From contig CALMAD010000144.1 of NCBI GenBank assembly GCA_937859105.1, positions 1 through 9,661 of the forward strand: a DNA stretch of 9,661 bases, written 5' to 3'. Every line of letters begins with the position of its first letter. The first letter of the stretch is position 1. Positions 6,847-9,661 of the stretch are shown here, in pieces. The notes beneath the pieces were generated by a model. It was given only the letters and a program-made list of their open reading frames with translations. It was not told where the DNA came from and ran no database searches. The position numbers and the translations under genes were made by a program. This stretch comes from an uncultured Propionibacteriaceae bacterium. Its GTDB lineage: Bacteria; Actinomycetota; Actinomycetes; Propionibacteriales; Propionibacteriaceae.

Positions 6847-6994
6847 AACGCCTGCCTTCGGCGAGAACGCTGCCTTACGTAAGGCAGCGTTCCGGCTTAA
6901 GCCCGGCGTTTCGAGAACGCCTGCAGTAAACCGGGAAACACCTGCAGCGTTTGCGAGAACACCGGCAGAAGCGTTTCGGCAAGACCCGGGCCCA
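6735..6994. repeat. Array of 20-21 bp palindromic repeats bounded by 10-bp inverted repeats
   Basis: The unit is close to AACGCCTGCAGCGTTTCG, an imperfect palindrome centred on CTGCAG. Intact CTGCAG cores lie at 6771, 6791, 6811, 6832, 6921 and 6942, and degenerate units lie near 6852, 6870 and 6962. Spacing is 20 or 21 bases, two turns of the helix. The left edge carries CGTTTCGT/ACGAAACG (6746-6753/6762-6769). TGGGCCCGGG (6735-6744) and its exact inverse CCCGGGCCCA (6985-6994) bracket the whole 260-bp block like terminal inverted repeats. I see no target-site duplication and no transposase gene. It abuts the truncated rbsA and separates it from the NIL-like gene. It may be a REP-like or MITE-like element, or a binding array. 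Confidence 0.8.
6865..6892. repeat. 28-bp perfect palindrome within the array
   Basis: Bases 6865-6892 read identically on both strands, from GAACGCTGCC at the left through a TTACGTAA centre to GGCAGCGTTC at the right. The arms keep the AACGC...GCGTT ends of the surrounding units, but the core is different. It interrupts the 20-bp rhythm and could extrude as a cruciform, form a 12-14 bp RNA hairpin, or bind a dimeric protein. Confidence 0.85.
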
Positions 6995-7071
6995 GCCGGC
7001 GCGTCAGCGTGGTCGCGGGTGCGCGTAGCGCGTCCGAACCCCCGCTGCGTCTCCAGAGGCTCGGCCCACCC
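6995..7071. other. Short spacer between the array and the NIL-like gene
   Basis: None of the three minus-strand frames encodes the missing RbsA N-terminus. The only structure I see is a weak GCGC-GTA-GCGC stem near 7023-7033. There is no clear terminator for the gene that ends at 7072, so the array palindromes may be the only barrier to transcription entering rbsA. Confidence 0.5.
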
Positions 7072-7302
7072 TCAGGCCGCGCGGGCCAGGCGGTGGATGC
7101 CGCGGCGGTCGAACCAGGTGGACGCCGCGTCCAGCACAGGGGCGTCGGCGTCCAGCTCGACGGTCATCACGTTGACGGAGAAGATCTCCATGTTGGTGAC
7201 CCGCTGCGCGATGAGGCGAATGGTGAGGCCGAGGTCGGCGGCCAACTGGGCGAGCGTGGCGCGGGCGGCGTCCTGCTGAACGAAGACCAGATCGACGGTC
7301 AT
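7072..7302 (-). CDS. Stand-alone NIL-domain-like small protein (76 aa)
   Basis: The pattern is a beta strand (VDLVFV), a helix (ATLAQLAADLG), LTIRLIAQRVTNM, a strand (SVNVMTVEL), then a helix (LDAASTWFDRRG) ending GIHRLA. This fits the NIL domain (PF09383), the ferredoxin-like ligand-sensing domain at the end of MetN methionine-importer ATPases. It also occurs alone in actinobacteria, by my recollection near sulfur genes. Binding of a sulfur amino acid is inferred from the family. The ATG at 7302 has TAGGAG ten bases upstream. Codon third positions are GC-rich. It is preceded by a Cys-rich leader peptide and hairpin, which supports a sulfur link. Downstream, where a partner gene would be expected, lies the repeat array and the broken rbsA. 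An ACT-like domain is the main alternative. Confidence 0.72.
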   Translation of the reverse strand: MTVDLVFVQQDAARATLAQLAADLGLTIRLIAQRVTNMEIFSVNVMTVELDADAPVLDAASTWFDRRGIHRLARAA

Positions 7303-7327
7303 GGGTGGTGTGCTCCTACGGAAAGAT

Positions 7328-7366
7328 GGTTGTCGGGAGAGGGTCTGTGCCCAACTCCCGAAAACC
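7328..7366 (-). promoter_or_regulatory. Attenuator-like hairpin between leader peptide and NIL-like gene
   Basis: GGTTGTCGGGAG (7328-7339) pairs with CTCCCGAAAACC (7355-7366) over 12 positions with one mismatch. GGG/CCC inside the loop (7341-7343/7350-7352) can lengthen the stem. On the minus strand it begins 12 bases after the leader stop, is followed by ATCTTTCC, and ends ten bases before the TAGGAG ribosome binding site. It could terminate transcription or influence access to that site, depending on ribosome position on the leader. Confidence 0.65.
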
Positions 7367-7378
7367 GGCCCGGCCGCG

Positions 7379-7471
7379 TCAGGAGTGGGCGCCGCGCATG
7401 CGGCGACACCGACAACAGCCGGAGGGGAGCACGAACGACAGCGGCGTCGTGGAGAGCGCTGTCGTGATCAT
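7379..7471 (-). CDS. Cys-rich leader peptide (30 aa), probable cysteine attenuator
   Basis: ATG at 7471 opens a 30-codon frame that stops with TGA at 7381-7379. It begins MITTALSTTPLSF and ends SGCCRCRRMRGAHS. Three of its four residues at 19-22 are Cys (TGT, TGT and TGT around one Arg), close to the stop. It has no ribosome binding site but has a TAAGCT -10 seven bases upstream, so the transcript should start at the A of ATG. Leaderless Cys-cluster peptides are known as cysteine-responsive attenuators in mycobacteria, where stalling at Cys codons raises expression of the genes behind. The hairpin and NIL-like gene downstream complete that layout. Too short to have a likely enzymatic function. 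Confidence 0.62.
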   Translation of the reverse strand: MITTALSTTPLSFVLPSGCCRCRRMRGAHS

Positions 7472-7478
7472 GGCCGAA

Positions 7479-7507
7479 AGCTTAGGCGATCCGACGATCG
7501 TCGGCCA
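7479..7507 (-). promoter_or_regulatory. Leaderless promoter with palindromic operator
   Basis: On the minus strand TAAGCT (7484-7479) is a TANNNT -10 placed seven bases before the leader ATG. The -35 is poor (TGGCCG at 7507-7502). A 14-bp perfect palindrome, CCGACGATCGTCGG (7491-7504), fills the spacer and reaches the -35. A dimeric regulator bound there would block or re-position RNA polymerase. Confidence 0.5.
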
Positions 7508-7544
7508 GCGGTTGCCAGAAAGTGGTCCTCGCGCTCGAACGACC

Positions 7545-7585
7545 GCTCCCCACGGACGCCCACGGGACACCTGCCCACGGGGAGC
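7545..7585 (-). terminator. Possible terminator after the DUF4261 gene
   Basis: GCTCCCC (7545-7551) pairs with GGGGAGC (7579-7585), 35 bases beyond the DUF4261 stop on the minus strand. The 27-base loop contains repeated CCCACGG words. A 10-bp palindrome CCGACGTCGG (7591-7600) lies between. There is no U-run, so support is moderate. Confidence 0.35.
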
Positions 7586-7619
7586 CACGGCCGACGTCGG
7601 TCGCACGCCGAAGGGCGCC

Positions 7620-8417
7620 TCAGTACCGCACGCGCAGGGCACCCAGCGGGTGGGCATCGGATGCCACCGGTTCCACCTCGAGCCGCTCGGTGGGGCTGAA
7701 CGCCAGCGGCACGCCGGGCTGCAAGGACTCCGCGGTCGTGATCACGTACGTGGCCAGCATCGCCAGCCGCTCGTACACCTCGGCGAGCGTGTGCGTCGAC
7801 CTCTCGACGAGCAGGTCGGCGTGCCCGAACGTGTCCAACCCGATGGTGTGGCCGCTCACGGTCCCGTCCGGCTGAGGCTGCAGCCATACGGACGTCCACA
7901 GGTCCACCGGCGCGGCCCCGGCCTCCAGCGACTCGATCACCTGCCCTGCGTACCGCCGCGCGGGGTAGGTGATGCCGCCGCTGCCGAAGTAGAGGGCGAC
8001 GGCGTCCGGCTGCTCCATGAGCACGGACGCGACGACCGAGAAGATGCTCGCGATGAGCACCACCAGCGGACGATCCACAGAACGCCCCCGCTGGGGCAAC
8101 GCGGTGATGATCGTGTGCGACGCGTGCTGCGCGACCGGCGTCGGATCGGTCCACCACAAGGGGTGACAGGCGCGCACGGCCTCGGCGGCGGGCACGGGGG
8201 CGTCGACGGGCGTCACGAGAACGACCACGTCGTCGGTCTCCACGGCGACCGTCCGCGCCGCCGGACGCCCCTCGCGCGCCGGCAGATCGACCACCCGGAC
8301 GCCCACCTCGAAGTTTTCCAGCAGCGCCGCCGCCAACGCCTCGACGTCGAGGTGCGCCGACGACGACAGCCCGAACCCGAGGACCGGCAGTTGCGGGTCG
8401 GGGTGCGTGAACGCCAT
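7620..8417 (-). CDS. DUF4261 domain protein (265 aa)
   Basis: Function unknown. The layout matches DUF4261 (PF14080). The N-terminus reads LPVLGFGLSSSAHLD. The middle reads HTIITALPQRGRSVDRPLVVLIASIFSVVASVLMEQ in broken conserved blocks (about residues 101-136), then ALYFGSGG (141-148). The C-terminal core has the conserved run PVDLWTSVWLQPQPDG (160-175) and HTIGLDTFGHADL (180-192). The protein appears soluble, with no signal peptide. The true start is ATG 8417, which overlaps the TGA of the peroxiredoxin gene by one base (TGATG), so it is translationally coupled to it. The same frame stays open upstream to 9056, but only as a shadow of that gene. It may serve the same stress response as the peroxiredoxin, by context only. 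Confidence 0.88.
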   Translation of the reverse strand: MAFTHPDPQLPVLGFGLSSSAHLDVEALAAALLENFEVGVRVVDLPAREGRPAARTVAVETDDVVVLVTPVDAPVPAAEAVRACHPLWWTDPTPVAQHASHTIITALPQRGRSVDRPLVVLIASIFSVVASVLMEQPDAVALYFGSGGITYPARRYAGQVIESLEAGAAPVDLWTSVWLQPQPDGTVSGHTIGLDTFGHADLLVERSTHTLAEVYERLAMLATYVITTAESLQPGVPLAFSPTERLEVEPVASDAHPLGALRVRY

Positions 8418-8893
8418 CAGACCCCGAGGTCGCGACGCAGCTTGGCCACGTGCCCCTTCGCCCTCACGTTGTACTGGGCGACGGCGACGGTCCCGACGCC
8501 GTCGGCGTCCACATCGACCACGAACGTCGACCGGATGACCCCCTCGATCTCCTTGCCGTACAGCTTCTTCGTGCCGAACGCGCCGTACGCGAGCAGCGTC
8601 TCCTTCGACGCGTCGGACAGCAGGACGACCGACAGCCCCTCCTTCTGCGCGAACCGCGCCAGCTTCTCGGGCGAGTCGGGGGAGATGCCGACGACGTCGT
8701 AGCCGGCCGCTGACAGATCGTCTTTGTCCGCGGAGAAGTCGACGGCCTGCGTGGTGCACCCGGGGGTGAGGGCGGCGGGGTAGAAGTAGACGATGACGCG
8801 GCGGCCGGCGTAGTCGGACAGCGATACCGTGCGCCCCTCGGCGTCCGGCAGGGAGAAGCTCGGGGCGGTGTCGCCCACCTTCAACGTCGTCAT
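8417..8893 (-). CDS. bcp: Bcp/PrxQ-type thiol peroxidase lacking the usual resolving Cys
   Basis: This cytoplasmic peroxiredoxin reduces hydrogen and organic peroxides. The AhpC/TSA fold is evident: LKVGDTAPSFSLPD, then the active site PAALTPGC (39-46) with peroxidatic Cys46 and Thr43, and GVIRSTFVVD (118-127) with the conserved Arg121. The length of 158 residues is normal. Cys46 is the only cysteine. The partner five positions later, typical of E. coli Bcp, is Val51 here, so it should work as a 1-Cys enzyme resolved by an external thiol. The ATG at 8893 has AAGG eight bases upstream and also a TAAGGT -10 only six bases upstream, so the mRNA may be leaderless. It shares a one-base overlap with the DUF4261 gene and is divergent from the DUF3618 gene. 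Confidence 0.95.
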   Translation of the reverse strand: MTTLKVGDTAPSFSLPDAEGRTVSLSDYAGRRVIVYFYPAALTPGCTTQAVDFSADKDDLSAAGYDVVGISPDSPEKLARFAQKEGLSVVLLSDASKETLLAYGAFGTKKLYGKEIEGVIRSTFVVDVDADGVGTVAVAQYNVRAKGHVAKLRRDLGV

Positions 8894-8899
8894 GATGCA

Positions 8900-8923
8900 A
8901 CCTTAGTGCGCGGGCACTAGGGT
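8900..8923. promoter_or_regulatory. Symmetric divergent promoter with inverted repeat
   Basis: ACCTTAGTGC (8900-8909) and GCACTAGGGT (8914-8923) are inverted copies with one mismatch around GCGG. Each outer half is a TANNNT -10: TAAGGT (8905-8900) for the peroxiredoxin gene and TAGGGT (8918-8923) for the DUF3618 gene. The inner perfect TAGTGC/GCACTA pair is a likely binding site controlling both directions. Confidence 0.55.
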
Positions 8924-8957
8924 GGGAGCACACAGGAGCACGCGGAAGGACGCCATC

Positions 8958-9242
8958 GTGGCCCGTACCAGCAGCAATGCCGATATCGAGAATGAGCTCG
9001 CCGAGGCGCGTCGGCGCCTGTCCAGCAACATCTCCGGGCTCATCACGCAGGTGCACCCGCAGGCCGCCAAGACCCGCGCGATCAACGACGCGAAAGACTT
9101 CGCGGCGCAGGAGGTCAACTCGGCGACCGACACGGTGCGCGACGCCGAGGGCAACATCTCCTGGGAGCGCGTGACCTACCTGGCCGTCGCGGTCGTCGGC
9201 AGCATCGCGTTCGCCGTCGTCGTGAAGTCGCTGTTCCGGTAG
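8958..9242 (+). CDS. DUF3618 small membrane protein (94 aa)
   Basis: Function unknown. The N-terminal helix NADIENELAEARRRLSSNI (about 7-25) is the characteristic opening of DUF3618 (PF12277), a Glu/Arg-rich stretch often starting with an R-x-x-I-E-x-E-like pattern. A polar region (about 33-70) is followed by one transmembrane segment (VTYLAVAVVGSIAFAVVV, 72-89) and a short basic end, KSLFR. The start is GTG at 8958, with GAAGGA seven bases upstream. An in-frame ATG-like extension back to 8922 would run through the promoter and is rejected. Its neighbourhood next to bcp matches that of mycobacterial Rv2520c/Rv2521. It overlaps the next gene by one base. Confidence 0.85.
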   Translation: MARTSSNADIENELAEARRRLSSNISGLITQVHPQAAKTRAINDAKDFAAQEVNSATDTVRDAEGNISWERVTYLAVAVVGSIAFAVVVKSLFR

Positions 9243-9574
9243 TGCCCGATCCCACCGACGGCGGCCTGCCGATCAGGATGCTGCACGACCGCATCCTGGT
9301 CACGAGCGAAGGCGAGGGGGGCGAGCGCCGCTCGGGCGGCGGAATCCTGATCCCGGCGACCGTGCAGATGGGACGCCGGCTGGCTTGGGCGCGCGTGGTC
9401 GCGACGGGCGCGAACGTCCGGGTGCTTAAGGTGAACGACCGCGTCCTCTACGACCCGGCCGAGCGCGCCGAGGTCGAGGTGCAGAACGAGGTGTACATCC
9501 TCCTGCGTGAGCGCGACGTGCACGCCGTGGCCGCCGAACGGCTCTCCGACGGGGCGACCGGGCTGTACCTGTAG
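9242..9574 (+). CDS. GroES-like (Cpn10 family) protein
   Basis: This is a GroES-fold protein, probably not the housekeeping co-chaperonin. PIRMLHDRILV (10-20) matches the GroES opening. GGGILIPATVQMGRRLAWARVVATGANVR (33-61, given by its blocks) matches the mobile loop and central strand, followed by VNDRVLYD (64-71). EVYILLRERDVHAVAAE (83-99) matches the closing strands. A family-like tail, TGLYL, ends it. The canonical mobile-loop anchor for GroEL is altered (ILIPATVQ). It starts with GTG at 9242, overlapping the upstream TAG by one base (TAGTG). No ribosome binding site is seen, so re-initiation after the DUF3618 gene is likely. The ATG at 9278 would cut the first strand. A second GroES for a membrane-linked partner is a possible role. 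Confidence 0.88.
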   Translation: MPDPTDGGLPIRMLHDRILVTSEGEGGERRSGGGILIPATVQMGRRLAWARVVATGANVRVLKVNDRVLYDPAERAEVEVQNEVYILLRERDVHAVAAERLSDGATGLYL

Positions 9575-9617
9575 GCGTCCCGCGACCCGGATTCGTCCGG
9601 CGACAGTCCCGCCCGTC

Positions 9618-9643
9618 CGCCTCCGCGCGGCCGCGCGGAGGCG
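9618..9643. terminator. 26-bp perfect palindrome, likely bidirectional terminator
   Basis: The sequence from 9618 to 9643 is its own reverse complement (CGCCTCCGCGC, GGCC, then GCGCGGAGGCG). It gives an 11-bp stem with a GGCC loop, 43 bases after the stop of the GroES-like gene. Only TCCTGTG follows on the plus strand, with no T-run, which is usual for very GC-rich terminators. Confidence 0.75.
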
Positions 9644-9661
9644 TCCTGTGAAACGACACGG

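Noticed and set aside
6735..6994. CRISPR array
   Set aside because: Units are contiguous, palindromic and only 20-21 bp apart, leaving no unique spacers. No cas gene is present.
6995..7071. Displaced N-terminus of RbsA beyond the array
   Set aside because: None of the three minus-strand frames resembles the expected L-x-x-x-F-x-G-V-x-A-L sequence, so the segment is lost rather than separated.
6668..7279. 203-residue plus-strand frame across the repeat array
   Set aside because: Its content is the translated repeats plus antisense of the NIL-like gene, with no start signal or domain.
7304..7478. SAM or other metabolite riboswitch before the NIL-like gene
   Set aside because: I see no SAM-I core motifs. 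The stretch is explained by a leader peptide with Cys codons and one hairpin.
7305..8702. 465-residue plus-strand reading frame
   Set aside because: It is Arg/His/Gly-rich antisense to DUF4261 and bcp, with no ribosome binding site and no family resemblance.
7620..9056. 478-residue minus-strand reading frame
   Set aside because: Its first 213 residues are an Arg-rich shadow of the peroxiredoxin gene. Real DUF4261 sequence starts at 8417.

Overview
The window is high-GC DNA with GC-rich third codon positions, frequent GTG starts, TANNNT-type -10 hexamers and apparent leaderless starts. The bcp / DUF3618 / GroES-like neighbourhood is a typical actinobacterial arrangement. I read it as an Actinomycetota chromosome. 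The family is not certain; a propionibacterial relative is only a guess.

Layout. (1) 1-1960 looks accessory. It holds the tail of a possible upstream gene, a 62-residue hypothetical protein, a minus-strand Abi_2-type abortive-infection protein with a HEPN RNase motif (R-N-x3-H), and a previously untracked 55-codon minus-strand gene whose promoter carries a perfect inverted repeat. (2) 1964-6846 is a minus-strand ribose operon in the order rbsA, rbsC, rbsB, rbsK, rbsD. Its genes overlap or are tightly spaced, a hairpin separates rbsB from rbsK, and a strong hairpin follows rbsD. Its products would bind ribose outside the membrane (RbsB), import it (RbsA/RbsC), convert pyranose to furanose (RbsD) and phosphorylate it (RbsK). 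(3) 6735-6994 is an array of short palindromic repeats with a 20-21 bp period, bounded by 10-bp inverted repeats. The natural beginning of rbsA (about 30 codons), its promoter and any regulator are missing exactly here. (4) 7072-7507 on the minus strand is a small regulatory unit: promoter, leaderless 30-residue peptide with a Cys-Cys-Arg-Cys cluster, attenuator-like hairpin, ribosome binding site, and a 76-residue NIL-domain-like protein. This looks like a cysteine-responsive attenuator. (5) 7620-8893 on the minus strand is a two-gene unit, a Bcp-type peroxiredoxin coupled to a DUF4261 protein. (6) 8958-9574 on the plus strand is a divergent two-gene unit, a DUF3618 membrane protein coupled to a GroES-like protein, closed by a 26-bp perfect palindrome that is a likely terminator.

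The two most interesting places are the repeat array at the broken 5' end of rbsA and the cysteine-type leader peptide before the NIL-like gene. They are adjacent and on the same strand. With no clear terminator between them apart from the array itself, the rbs remnant may now depend on read-through from the leader-peptide promoter or from further upstream.
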